Shown: positions 10,995 through 22,820 of the stretch, one piece after another | Layout: each line of letters begins with the position of its first letter | How positions within the stretch are numbered: the first letter of the stretch is position 1 | Assembly: GCA_022606425.2 (NCBI GenBank) | Contig: JAHDVF020000090.1 | Coordinates: 248,001 to 312,000, forward strand | Origin: Lepidostoma basale | Taxonomy: Eukaryota; Arthropoda; Insecta; Trichoptera; Lepidostomatidae | Direction: 5' to 3' | Length of the DNA stretch: 64,000 bases | Position numbers and translations under genes: made by a program | Notes under the pieces: generated by a model | Database searches by the model: none | Told to the model about the DNA's origin: nothing | Seen by the model: the letters and a program-made list of their open reading frames with translations, nothing else

Positions 10995-12445
10995 TCTTTA
11001 ATAATCAGAAAACATTCTTGATTTCCAAATATATTGTAAATTACAGCGATATGAAAAATACATCGGTATACATATTGATGAGACAGAGAACAATATAAAT
11101 ATATGAGACAGAGTATAATAGAAATAGTGAGTATAATAACTAGTTGCGAGAAAAAAAAGCTGTAATTTAGATAATGAAATGCTTTGTGAGTTAAAGTAAG
11201 GGTGGTAAAGTAAAGTAAAAGGTAGGGTGAAGTTTAGTTTATCTTTTACGATATCATTATACTATAAATATTGATGTCAATTCTGAAAAGAGTATTCATG
11301 TAACGTCGAAAGCTGGTCTCGCTAAAAATATTGTGCGGCCGGTGCGGAGGGTATTAGCATATAGATCAAGCAGAGTTTAACGAGGAGAGATGCAAATTGT
11401 TGTTGGTGTACATATTCATGGAGGGCTGCAGCCTGCGGCCGTATTAGGGATGCTGGAGGGGTCACGGTCCGGGGCCAGGTGGGTCACTTTAGGGACACTC
11501 TGGAGCACATTTACCTCCAACACTATTTCTCATTCAGGGGAGTACCTATATCTTAATATAATTACTGTCAAATATCAAATAGCACTCTTATATAATTACA
11601 CGATATTAAAATACATAAATATCTCATATACGCGATGCGGCTCGAATCGAATGAAAAAATAACTAACTAATCATCACAACGTCTTCCCAAAGAAGTAGTC
11701 AGAAATATCTTTTTTATTTTAGAAATTAAAAAAAGTCATTAAAAATAATGAGAATATAATAAAAACCCCATTACATTTAAATTTAATTCCCATTTTCGAA
11801 ATGTTCCTGTTATCCCTTCCTCCTCCTCAATCCTAATTATACCACCCCCACCTTTATACATAACACCACCCCTTTTTAGTATATAAGTGATCACCCTGTT
11901 TTATTGCATTTTTAAAATATGTATAATACCTGAAAAAGGTTGGGCGACAATCGAAACATGTCTGTAAAAAGTGAAATAAAGAGTTGGTAAAATAAAAATG
12001 TAGTTATATTTATTCAAAGATGTATCCACAACACAAAGTAAAGGCGAATATAGAAAAGACATATACGTTCTTCACCATTATTTTGTCATTCACTTTTTAT
12101 TTTGCATTTGACACTCTATATACAGATTAAGCACACAATCGTCAAGGAGTCTCATTTCTATTGCATAATAAGGGTCGGTAGAAGAACACCGTACTTTTGT
12201 TACTATCGTTAGATTCTAGAATCTGAGTACCGAAACGAACGAGAGTAACAAACATATTTTGAAGTATGTGCTTACTCGTATTTCATGTTTGTGTTTTGTC
12301 TCATTACTTAGATAGAGATAAGGATGAGAACTGTTACATTGTTTTGGAATCGAGGCCTCACTTTTCTACCGATGAGTACGAATGAGTATTTTGCCCCTCA
12401 GTACAGATGACACAATTAAAAATTCGATCTTTCAAAACCTAGAAT
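10995..12445. other. No gene; AT-rich with a GC patch and repeat ends
   Basis: 11330-11530 is GC-richer (gcggccggtgcggagggt, tcacggtccggggcc) but gives no splice-supported exon. About 11930-11995 holds a transposon 3' motif (gaaaaaggttgggcgacaat, cgaaacatgtctg) also seen near 36970 and 51360. About 12050-12200 matches the LINE-A 3' region on the minus strand. Confidence 0.3.
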
Positions 12446-12448
12446 GTC

Positions 12449-12652
12449 TAATTAATACTAATGAAAACGTCAGTTTTATGGAAGTTTTATTACATTTTAT
12501 GCGAATGACGTGTTTTGCCTTGCTAAGGTATTATATTATCAAATGTGACACTTTATTCCCATAAAACTTCTAGAAAACGGACATTTTCATTCGTATTAAT
12601 TATTTAATAAAGAGTTACACATAATTTTTAAAGAAACAATAAATACTTTGAA
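12449..12652. mobile_element. FB1 foldback MITE
   Basis: actaatgaaaacgtcag, gtgttttgccttgctaaggt, tattatcaaatgtgac, cttctagaaaacggaca, ttcattcgtattaatta, aagaaacaataaata. Confidence 0.7.
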
Positions 12653-13520
12653 TGCCAGTAGATAATTACGTTACTTAGTGAAGTATAAATGTTAACTGTT
12701 AAAATATAAAATGCTGTTTATGATATCAAAATTTTTCATTACTATTTTTTTTCGCGACAGCTTTTTTGTCAACCTATGTTAACATCATCAGGTGCTACAA
12801 ACATTTTTTCAACTGTTAAAATTATTAGGTTGATGAAACAGCTGTCCCAAAAAAAAACTATTATAAATAACTCACTAACCATCACGCCGTCTCCCCAAAG
12901 GGGTAGGCAGAAAGAATGGACTGCCACACCTTAACCGATGCAGAACTCCATCCTTCTTTTTCGCCCCCGCGGGAGACGCGGTGTGATGTGTTGCGAACCT
13001 CATCGCCACCAATAGACATCTCCCACTACTACAATATTTGTGTACAAATATATTAGTTTTAAAAATAAAATACTTATTGTACATTTTTACGACATTTATT
13101 GTAGTTAATAACATTAATTAGATTTTTGTGGTTGCATTTGACTTGCAAGTTCCTTTATTTTACCTTGCATTTTTGAGACACGTAGTATTGCGTCTAAACG
13201 TGAATCCGATAACCGAAAGCAGTGATTGTTTATTCGAAAAAAAAATCAATAAAAATTTTTGATACCATAAAAAGCGTTTTATATGTCAACAGTTAATAAT
13301 GTTGAAGTATCATAATGTTTCGGCCAAAACAATGGACAATTTAAATATAAATGTGCAAAGCTGTAGTGAAGGAAGGAAAGTGAAAAACTCGACGTTTTAA
13401 CCGCCCTACTTTCAGGTAATTTTCCGAGAAGCATGCAAAAAAACACGTTTTTTTATTAATTAAATCTAATTTTAACATACTTTTAGTTTTTTTTTTATAA
13501 ATTACGAAACGTCAAAAACT
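12653..13520. other. No gene; LINE-A tail at 12870-12935
   Basis: ctaaccatcacgccgtct, ccaaaggggtaggcagaaag and ggactgccacacc mark a short LINE-A 3' end on the minus strand. The rest is AT-rich and unassigned. Confidence 0.4.
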
Positions 13521-13524
13521 CGAA

Positions 13525-13700
13525 CGCACACTTTGCCTGCCCCTTGTAAAACTATAATATTTGTGTAGACTTGTACTCAAGTGTTGTTGGCAAACGGTTT
13601 GTACATTTAAGGTACATTACTTTTTCTCAAACGCGTACGTGATACGGGATAGTGCAGAAGTGTGTGTATCACGTACGTTCATATACCTAAGGTGGTTAAT
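13525..13700 (+). repeat. Dispersed repeat, second copy at 28250-28430 inverted
   Basis: acttgtactcaagtgttgtt, ttaaggtacattactt, gatacgggatagtgcagaa and aaggtggttaa match the complement of 28250-28430. Type unknown. Confidence 0.6.
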
Positions 13701-13859
13701 ATATTGTTTTATTTGCAGACATTGTTATATTTAAAAAATAAAGAGTAGCCAAGTTTTATTGTCCAAGTGACTCCTAATGTTCATAACGCGAACCGCGTGA
13801 GTACGCTTTACCCATCGTTAACGATGTTTCATCTTTCCACTACAAGCGTCTTGGAAGGA

Positions 13860-14180
13860 AGATAGTGTTGTTTGTTAATGTATTTCTCGGCGAACTCCGG
13901 GACGGTAGGCGGAATACGGGAGGAAAGGCAGAAACAGTTCCGAAGTATTGCGTATTGCAGCCAATTTGCTCACTCGCTTACACAAAGTGGCGTCAAAATT
14001 CAGGCGAGCGCCGCGGGGCCCGCGGCCGGATTAATAAACTGCGAGTGCAGCTCCCAGCACAGCTCACAGCACAGCTCACCAGATACGGTGGAGATCTCTT
14101 TGTTAAACCGTTCGGCGGATTACTTTCTGCTTGGAGCGCTTCCATCGCCCACTCTTTGCTAAGGTTTTCTTGTTCGTGAT
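13860..14180. other. Unique GC-rich patch
   Basis: gcgagcgccgcggggcccgc, and cccagcacagctcacagcac with a short direct CAGCTCACAGCA-type repeat. Frames on the plus strand are open for about 100 codons, but no consensus splice sites or recognisable protein are seen. It could be a regulatory island or a host exon. Confidence 0.25.
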
Positions 14181-14247
14181 CTGCACTAGCTATAATACAT
14201 TGTTATTATAATGCTAAAAATTTCAAAATACTCCTAATTAAAGAGTA

Positions 14248-14700
14248 AAGTACGAAGGTTGTCCGTAAAATAATGTTCCCTATTTTTTTTCACAATGAAA
14301 ACCATTTTTATTTACAACGAGCAATACATCATTGGAAAGCTTAGACTTTAAGCTATTTTTCTACATAGTCTCCGTTGACTTCGATGCACTATTTCATCCG
14401 GGTCACCATCTTTTTGATTCCCTGGTCATAGAAGTCTCCCGTCAGGCCGTGAAAGTAGTTCAGAAACTCTTCTTTCAGCTCCTCATCGTTTGCAAAATGC
14501 TTTCCACCGAGATGTCTATAGTTGTCTTGCTGACATCTGGGATCATCTCGCTAAGCTCCCGAACCGTCAGTCTTCGATCTGCCGCTTCCACTTTCGCAAT
14601 CGTTTCGTCACTGACCGATGGCCGTCCGGAGCGCTGTTCGTCATGGACGTCTGTGCGTAACGACAATGCACTTTGATTAAGTAAAATCATCTAAGTTATT
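14248..14700 (-). pseudogene. mariner transposase relic with internal deletion
   Basis: The minus strand reads VHDEQRSGRPSVSDETIAKV and LTVRELSEMIPDVSKTTIDI, the N-terminal part of a mariner transposase. It then goes directly to HGLTGDFYDQGIKKMVTRM and VNGDYVEK, the C-terminal end. The catalytic middle is missing. The 3' end carries acggacaaccttcgtac, a mariner-type terminal repeat. The matching 5' terminal repeat is not evident. Confidence 0.75.
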
Positions 14701-14797
14701 TATTACAAACAACTTAGATGATGCCAACATCGGTTGGCGAAACAATGTTGAAGTATCATAGCGTTTGGCCAAAACAATGTACGAAGGTTGTATACAT

Positions 14798-14925
14798 TTA
14801 TTGTTTCTTGGATAACGATGTAAAACTTCATATTAAATTATCAATACGTATAAAAACGAATATTTTTAGAAGTCATATTTCATTTCCATAAATTATTATA
14901 TGCTTTTTGTCATAGTAAGACTTTT
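14798..14925. repeat. Degraded FB1 MITE
   Basis: attgtttcttggataacgat, gtaaaacttcatattaaatt, tttttagaagtcatatttca. Confidence 0.45.
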
Positions 14926-15980
14926 AATTATTATTCCTTGGACGATGCTGCAGAACTACATTAAATATTGATGAAAACCACAGTTTTTTAGAAGAACAAG
15001 TATGATTATAGTTTCATGAGAAACATGTCATTACTTCAATAACAAAGATTCGTGTTTCTTCTTTAATTAAAATCATAAACCGTATTATTACTTATTATTT
15101 CACGAATCTAACAATTTAAAATGGAATACTGTGAGATATCCTTTAACAAGGAAAAGGAAAAAGGTTGCATGACACGTTGAATATATTTGCTATGATAGTG
15201 TGTTTTGATAAGTTGTCAAACAGCCATTGTAAGGCGATAGGCAAATACTCGTTTGTCTGCGACTGGGCAGGACCTATCTACCTTACCTAGGTGCCGGGAG
15301 GACTGTTCGGGGTTGGCGCCAAACCGCAATTTGAAATACGAACTTTAAGAGTGTGGTAAGATGCTCGGGGACATCGCTCGGTGCATTTTAAACCTCTGAC
15401 TCCTGGAACCTGGATTCTAAATGCGGGTTTCAGATATCATTCGAGACTATTTTTTGTCGAAAATTAATTCAAGTTTAAATATGATAATTGAGTAATTTAA
15501 TTTTAATGTTGATAATTGAAATTTGTCGTTAGAAATTTGTTCTTAGAAGAAATAATAATAATAATGCCCATTGCCCGTGAGTACGAGCATAAGGAACATA
15601 CAAATATTTAAATCTGTCTTCTGTGCCACCTGGTGTGGTTGTAAATAAAATTCTAAATACTGTAAAACAAAAAAAATCCTTCAAATTTTTTTTGTACTCC
15701 ACTTACTTTTATAGTGTCGATCGGTTTCGGCAATTAAATATATATTATAAACGAATAATCATTTATTTTAATTATGAACAATTTAATGTTATGAAACTAT
15801 CTCAGTAAGGCGTAACGTGTAGTCTATAAATATTTTCTTCTTCTTCTAATAGTGTCTTGTCTGGTCCCTCTCGACGTTAGCGGTGTGGTTTTCTCGCCAC
15901 AGTGATTTCCTGATAAGTGTTACTCTTCCACTCTGCTATGATGCTGATGGTAAGGTCAATGATCACATTACCTGGGAGTC
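14926..15980. other. No gene
   Basis: AT-rich. 15240-15330 is GC-richer (accttacctaggtgccggga) but without a supported exon. About 15840-15890 on the minus strand resembles a LINE C-terminus followed by a (AAG)n tail. Confidence 0.2.
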
Positions 15981-15989
15981 GCGGGACCA

Positions 15990-16185
15990 TGAGGACTCCC
16001 TCAGGGTACGGTCACACCGGAGTGCCAGAGTAGGTGTCAAGATGAACACCTGGCCAACCAACGTATGACGTACTATGGGACAGACCACACTATACGCTTC
16101 GCGCCACAGTGCGTGATCATGAGCCACCTGTGTCTTGATTCCTACTCTGGCAGTCTGGTGTGGGCGTACCCTCAGGGAGTCTTAC
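15990..16185. mobile_element. Foldback element with about 48-bp arms
   Basis: Left arm actccctcagggtacggtca, ccggagtgccagagtaggtg, tcaaga. Right arm, complemented, actccctgagggtacgccca, ccagactgccagagtaggaa, tcaaga. The spacer of about 90 bp is non-coding. Confidence 0.7.
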
Positions 16186-16966
16186 TTACTGGAAGTCTTG
16201 CTGTCGTCTTGCATGGTGGTGTTTTACAGCATTTAATATGTATATATTATATCTTCCAGCAGGGTAAGTCCCACCGCGACACTTATAGTTATTCGAATCC
16301 ATCCTTAAATAAATTTAAATCTGTTTTGCGTTTATTTTGGCGAATGAAAATTTTTTAAGATTTTAAATTATTTTTTGAAGGAAAAGCACATTGAAATCTC
16401 AGTACTTGTACCGTAACGTAAAGATAAAAAGGCAGTTTTGTTTAAGACTAAGGTAATACCATCACGTCGCGTGCAGAGGCGATATAATTGGCGGCAGTTT
16501 GTAGCTCCTCTCGCAAATAAAATAACGGATATCTGGGAAGAATTGAAAACGCCTCCCCGCCGTCCGCGTCGGGACACGTCGGATGGCGAAGTTTAGCCGG
16601 ATGCCTCTCCCTTAGCGATCTTCTTCGCCGGCGGGGAGCTGTCGGGAGTTACACGGAGCGTGGCACGGAGCAAAACCGTCCCAGGCTATTAATAATCAAT
16701 GCGCACCACCGCTGCATTACAACTGCTCATTTCGAAGTGTTAAAAATATTGATTGCACGTTTTATAGCATTTGATTGGTGTATCTCGTCTGAGGGAATTT
16801 CTGTATGATTTGAGACGGATGTGAATAGAAAAACGATATGGAAGCAGAGAGCACTCGCGCGCCACGTATTTACGAGAATAATATAAAACAGACGATACTT
16901 CTAAGTTTTAGTTTTTTTTAGTAGTTCTCTCTCTTCTGTTTCCACAAACGAGTTATTGATGAACAC
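16186..16966. other. No recognised gene; GC-rich patch at 16540-16690
   Basis: The patch (ccccgccgtccgcgtcggga, ttcttcgccggcggggagct) stands out from its AT-rich surroundings and is not repeated in the window. No exon could be supported. Confidence 0.25.
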
Positions 16967-18920
16967 TAGGGTGTCCCTTATTTTTCAAAGTTTTAATTTT
17001 ACAATGCATAGGCTATTGTTTTATTCATTTGGGCCTAAAACATCCGAAACCAAATTTTTTCCTTATTCGGAACAGTGTAACCCGTGCCGACTTGCGCGCA
17101 AAGATGTCCCATACAAATTGCGTCACAGGAGCGGCGCGCTGTCGTTGTTATTAGCATTTAGTTTCGGCTTATCGGGTAGGAACCATGGATTGTTTTATAT
17201 TTCGAAGATGTCAGTAGCACTAAGAAGCAATTAAAAAAGTATTTTCTTGGTTGGTGAAGTAAATCATCAAATAAACAACTATCTAATCTTCAAGTTCTCG
17301 CAGTTCTATTTTTCAAAATACGTGAAGTTAATTTGACTGTTAATGGAGTTAACTGGAGTCCAATATGTTCTGAAAAAAGGCTAGAATACCTACCAGAGCT
17401 GTTCGTAATTATGTTAAGAAGTTAGTGGATCTTTATCAGGTCTGACGAGAACTGCAAAAAATAGCAAGAAGATTCAGGACTTACATAGGCGCCGCGAAGA
17501 GAACTTTCAACTTGAATTAGATAATTTATTCGATACCGCACACGCCGATGCTCTTTAATGTGCTATGATACGACAGCATCATATACAGGATACTTGAACG
17601 GAGCTTGTGTGCAAAAACTAGAAGGAGGTTTGTTATTCTTTGCTGGCCGCCATCATATATAAGAACTGATGCTCAAAAGTGCGTTTGAATCGCAAAATCG
17701 ATTGTACGAGATGATTATAGGGAACTCATATTGAGCATGCTGTTGTTTTTCTGGGTGGAGGCAATGAAAATAAAATAAGCAGACCTGCTGGCCCAATGCA
17801 TCAAGCACGATGGATGGCAAGAGCTATTTACTCCTTAAAAATACGTTTGCTGCAGTCCCAGTTTAAAATGTGCGCTAAGGACAAACAAGCTTTACCAGAC
17901 GTTTGTTTATTTATTGTGTCAGTTTATGTAAAGCCCTGGCTTGAATGTAGTTTGGCGATAAAAGCTCCAAATGAAGATTTTTGTTTTTTAAAGACCTTAA
18001 AAGATTACGAAGAAGTTGACGATTTCCAAAGCGGCTTTAAACAAGTTCAGTAAACAATTGTGGTACTTGTCAGAGGAAATAGCCGTCCTTTTAATTTTTG
18101 ATGACAACGTTGATGAGCAGACCAAAGGAAACATTGTAGAAAACTTACAAAAATAAAGTTTTGGTGAATCGGGAAAGAGATATGTTCCATCGAAGGAACA
18201 GATGTCTGGCTCTCTATATGTTACGTAAGTAGTGTTTAATCTGGTATTTAATTTAGAACTAATTTGTTTAATTTATAGGTACTACAAGTATTTGTTATCT
18301 TGTTTTATGGAAATCTTTGAGTGATTTTGTTTCTGTATAGAGAAAAGATTTATTTTCACAACTAAAATATGATAGTAATTTCCTTAAAGAAATTGTATCT
18401 TCATAGAAAGATAGCGCGGCGTTTGTGGAAGTTAAAAAGAAGGTTACTAGCTTAAAAGAAGTAAATGACACAGCTGAAAGAGCTGTTAATCTTATAACAG
18501 ACGTTCATGGTTTGACTACCGCAGATGAAGAACATAAGCAGTTCATATTATGCTGTGTGCAAGAACATAGAAAAATTTACCCAGACTGTAAAAAAAGAGA
18601 TTTTGAAGAGGAAATATCCAAGTAAATAAATATAAATTTGGATCTTTTTTGATGATTACAAGAAGAACATTATATAAATATGTGTTTTCATTAATATTTA
18701 TCTAGCATAGTGGTTTTATGTGATCATCTACAACTACATTTAAGAGACACTTAAATCACCTATTTTCTAAAACTTTGAGGGCAAGTCGGCACGGGTTAGA
18801 ATTAACGTAGGAAGTTGAAATTCTGTATTTGGGTAACTAGTAGACTATTAAACATAATTAGGGGGTATGCGTTTCAATAATCCAAAAAAAATTTTTTTTG
18901 CCCATATAAGGGACACCCTA
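16967..18920 (+). mobile_element. 1.95-kb DNA transposon with 8-bp target duplication (hAT-like)
   Basis: The ends are the inverted repeat TAGGGTGTCCCTTAT, and ATGAACAC lies immediately outside both ends (16959-16966 and 18921-18928). A second inverted pair sits further in: aacccgtgccgacttgc at about 17080 and its complement at about 18785. The interior has broken plus-strand coding: NFQLELDNLFDTAHADAL, ARWMARAIYSLKIRLLQSQF with CLFIVSVYVKPWLECSLAIK, and VNDTAERAVNLITDVHGLTT. Stops and frameshifts separate these. Eight-bp duplications and a TAGGG end fit the hAT superfamily, but I cannot see a hAT dimerisation domain, so P-like or another family is possible. Confidence 0.75.
17780..18625 (+). 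pseudogene. Decayed protein-coding remnant inside the 1.95-kb transposon
   Basis: Two open stretches, 17796-18053 and 18425-18625, are linked by frames with stops (LWYLSEEIAVL-like and VPSKEQMSGSLYVT-like pieces). I do not recognise a named domain with certainty. The segment is presumably the transposase or an accessory protein of the element, as it lies wholly between its terminal repeats. Confidence 0.5.
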
Positions 18921-19038
18921 ATGAACACATGTACAAACATAGATTTTAGTGGTTATTGCAGCAAATTGCATTACAATATAATTATGGTAGATATATCCCT
19001 GATCTGTATGTATATAAAGGACTAAGTTTACAATAGTG

Positions 19039-19189
19039 TTACCAGTCTGTCGATACCAGCGAGCCTGGCGAAACCGGTCGCTGTCTAAATAAAGACAAAA
19101 GTGGAAGTAGTTAAAGAACATCGTTTTATTTAATTATTATTTAAAATGAACTTTCATCAAGAGATTTCAGTAAAATCATTTGATTATCG
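19039..19189. repeat. FB2 foldback element, half copy
   Basis: ccagtctgtcgataccagcg, gcctggcgaaaccggtcgct, aaagacaaaagtggaagtag, acatcgttttatttaattat, atcaagagatttcagtaaaa. Confidence 0.65.
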
Positions 19190-20254
19190 TAGGTATATTT
19201 GTGTTATAATAATAGCAAATTCTAATTTCAAGACTATACTAGATGTTTACGAGAGGGGGAAAGAGACAGAATGACTAATGTTGAATGCAGTATTTGCCCA
19301 TGTTGGGTCCATCGACCCTGTTATGTCAGATAAAGAGAAACAAAAATAAATCGCAAATTAAGAATATTAAATATCAGCCTACTTCTACAGCGACAAAACC
19401 AATCTGCCTCTGTACTCAATAGATGCTTTAAACATTTATGCTGTTTGTAATGTCTTTTGAGTAAATAAACTGATTTGATTTGATTTGATCCTAGTCGCTA
19501 AAAGTACAAATGTGTATGTATAGTGGAATACGCTAGTTTAATTTAATGATGTGACTATTTGCCAATTATTTCTTTAAAAAATGTTCCGCTGTTAGTTTCA
19601 CCTCGACTGGCACGAGCGGTGATTGCTCCCAGGAGCTGTTAATTTGAGAATATAATGACGTGACTTCAAAACTGCAAAGTTTTGTATTAAATAACAAATA
19701 ATTCAATCCTTTCCTCGAACTATTCCTTTGGAACTAACTGCGAGCAAAAGTTATTTCGTTAATACTCGCACATCGCGAGGCTCCCGAATGGGAATATTCT
19801 ATTCGAGTGAGATATGCTTTGTTAACAACGGACGGCCGTTTGATAACTCGCACAAAGAAACGCTTGTAACAATTAGTACAACAACATAATGCGGGAAACT
19901 TTACTAATGTCTGCTTCTCGGATTCTCAGGTTCTCGGAACACGACTACAACGGGTATGTATGCATATTGTACGATTGTATTTGGAAAGAGTACACACAGT
20001 GATCCCCGCGATGCGTCCTAACTTGCTCTTTGCTCGAGGATTTCTTAGCCGTTAGACTACCGTTCTATGAGAATATATTTTGTTCATCCGATAGGTGTCG
20101 TATAAACAATACAAATATTGTGAATGATATATGTAGATGATCCGACTATATTGGTTTTTGGAACTCAATGATAAGGTAAATATGCGAGGTCGAGGTTGTC
20201 GTTAGATAGGGGTGGCAATGGTGAAAATATTGGTATGCACACGTGAGTAGAATG
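19190..20254. other. No gene; (GATTT)n element end at 19385-19492
   Basis: aatagatgctttaaac to tgatttgatttgatttgatc is the 3' end of the (GATTT)n family, plus orientation. 19730-19880 is unique and GC-richer, with no supported exon. Confidence 0.35.
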
Positions 20255-20365
20255 ACTCCCTCTCATTGTGTTGCACGGCCAACCACAAGGTAGACGTCCC
20301 CCGGGCAGACCACCAAAGAGATGGATCGACAGATGGGAGTCGACCTCGCAGGAGGCCTATTCCTT
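20255..20365 (+). mobile_element. LINE-B ORF2 C-terminus, cut by a TTAA insertion
   Basis: Reads GRRPPGRPPKRWIDRWESTS and QEAYSF up to TTAA. It resumes at 21864 with gaaacgggccacacggccta and the aaaagaataagaacaag tail, as in the 9560-9935 copy. Confidence 0.65.
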
Positions 20366-20369
20366 TTAA

Positions 20370-21859
20370 CTCTTAGAATCCTATACACTGCATTTGCAGT
20401 GGCGAAAAAGCGTGCCCGCGGTCCTTTACACTGCAATTGCAGTGTTAGATCTGTACTTGGTTTTGTCATCATGTAACATCTCTACCAGTTAGTTTAAAAC
20501 AAAAGTAAAAATGTCATTTCATCAAGTATGGTCTTGGCTTCATGTTGGCATTCACAGATTTTTCTTTATACTCAGGGTTTAATTTAAATAAATATTTTTT
20601 GTCAGATGTAAATCGTACGGGCTGAACTGGAATACTAACACAGTCACGCGCGGGCTTGAGTGTATGGCGGTACGAGTCAGATTTCAATGTTTTCGTTATC
20701 TTTAGGGTGCCCATATGTTATGGACGAGAACCGAGAACAAGAAACTGTTTAGATTCTTCTAAATGGTAAAGTTTGTAATGTATTGCTTGAAAGGATGTGA
20801 TTTGAAAATATGTGTAATCTGACAGTTTTGGTATTTATAACTACGATTGTGTTAATTTAAATTTTTTTTAAGAATTAACGTTTTGGATTTCCATTCCATC
20901 CAAGACGATTTTTTATGAATTAAAAAAATATTTTTGTTGGTTAATTTTTTTTCGATATGTTTCAAAGAATTCATTGGAAAAAATTATAAACGGTATGAAA
21001 AATTATATAATTATATCGATATGTTTCGAAGGTTATATATAGGTATAAACCATCCAAACATGTCGAGATAAATAAAGTAAGAAGCGGAAAAATTATTGTT
21101 TTAATTTATTAAAAATTGATGACAGTGTTATTTCAATAATTTAAATTTTACCAATTGATAATGATGAGATTGAAAGATTTTTCTTAAAAAAATATATTTT
21201 TATTATTTGAAATTTCTTGGTTGAAATTGTAAAAAACGAAAAAAAAAACATTAAGACTAACCGGATGACATTTCTTGCGTAATATTCCCTTGACTCCTAA
21301 TACAAAAAAAAATCGTTGTTCTTGGAATTTTACGTATACGAGAGTATATCACAACGCCCGCCCGAAACAAGTCCAAACATGAACAACGTGTGGTCACCTA
21401 CTCGTATGTTTACACAGCGCGGCTGCGATAGTGTGTGTGTACGCGGCAATAATTTCGTAGTGTTTATTTAAAAATTCTATAATTAATTACCGAAATAGTA
21501 ACATGATATTCAAAGGACTCATTATTTTAGTGAGAAGTACGTTCTCGGGTCTTGTGAAAGAATTTTTACGATAATCCATATCGTTGATTAGATATGAGTG
21601 TTTCTTTTTGTGGATGCTGCGTAATATGGTATTTTTTTTAGATAAAAACACTTAAAAAAAACTTGTTTAAGTACTGAAAGTACATCTTTTATTATTTATG
21701 AAGATAGATTATAAGTTAATAGTTCATTTGGCATTTTTATTTTTTCGTTGAAAGTCTTATTTTACTCATAATTAATTATTGTGTGAGAGCGTTCGGAATG
21801 TCAAAATTTACGCCGTTCCAGGAGGACAGTTATTGAAAATTCGCCCAGTGTCCTAAGGG
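20370..21859. mobile_element. Putative piggyBac-like element (about 1.5 kb)
   Basis: TTAA at 20366-20369 and 21860-21863. The ends are imperfect inverted repeats: CTCTTAGAATCCTATACACTG on the left and, complemented, CCCTTAGGACACTG on the right. Subterminal palindromes (actgcatttgcagt, actgcaattgcagt) lie near the left end. It splits a LINE-B 3' end precisely at TTAA, as an insertion would. The interior shows no intact coding region. Confidence 0.6.
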
Positions 21860-22016
21860 TTAAGAAACGGGCCACACGGCCTACACTAAAAAGAATAAGA
21901 ACAAGAATAACTGCTAACATAGTTAATACTAATATTTATAAGAATAAAACAATATACAAGATAACAAGAACATTTTAAAATATCGTTTCCCTGAAAATTG
22001 AAATTGAAGTTAGTTT

Positions 22017-22080
22017 CAAATCAAATCAAATCAGTTTATTTCATCAATGGACATTGCAAAATTAAGGTTTAAGGCATCTA
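22017..22080 (-). repeat. (GATTT)n element fragment
   Basis: caaatcaaatcaaatcagtt, then aaggcatctattgaga. Confidence 0.55.
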
Positions 22081-22820
22081 TTGAGAATTACCATAAGTAT
22101 ATTACCATAAATGATGAATGACCATAAATGAATATTTGAATTATGCAAACGACGTCCGTAAACAATTTAGAATTTTACCGGCCATGCTAAATGGAAACAA
22201 AATGGATTTTTTATTTATTTAATATAAGTTTTACTTTCTTCACTAGCTAGCTTTATCAGCTAGCAAGAATTTTTCAAAACCAATTTTTTTGACCACTCCA
22301 AAATATATATATTTTTTACCAATGTCAAATGAGGTTAATATTTGTAAAATCACTCATTTCGTGGTTAATATTGAATTTTCGCCGATCACAGTTGAGAAAC
22401 ACCTCTTTTTCCATAGCGCAGTAAATGATGCATTATAATTTGAATAAATCTCATGCCGGTGATTCTTCTCTTCACAGTCGACGTCTAATAATAATTTTGA
22501 ACTTTGTATTGAAATTGGCACATAAAGAGATTGTTAAAAATGAACTTACATTCTTTTCCCATATCACTGTGATTCAAATGACGCTCGTCCTCTGCAATTA
22601 CAAACACGTGTGAAGTTTTTATTTGAAAAGTTTACGGCAAAGTTGGGGCTATTTATTTGATCGCACGGGATGCTGAGTATATTGAAAGAGCTACAGTGTA
22701 GAAGAGTGAAGCATGGTGAAGTATTGAATCACTATATAAAATGCAACGGAAGGTCAATAAAAATATTTTTTATTCACCTATGCTATTATAGATCACATAT
22801 ATTATTTTACATTTACGTGA
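22081..22820. other. No recognisable gene
   Basis: AT-rich. A small palindrome (ctagctagctttatcagcta) is present. Nothing else could be assigned. Confidence 0.2.

Noticed and set aside
11390..11662. Plus-strand frame of 90 codons starting MQIVVGVHIHGG
   Set aside because: No similarity recognised, no splice sites, and a low-complexity second half. Not supported as a gene.
13865..14179. Two overlapping plus-strand frames of about 100 codons in the GC-rich patch
   Set aside because: GC-rich DNA lowers stop frequency in every frame. The two frames conflict, and neither has splice or domain support.
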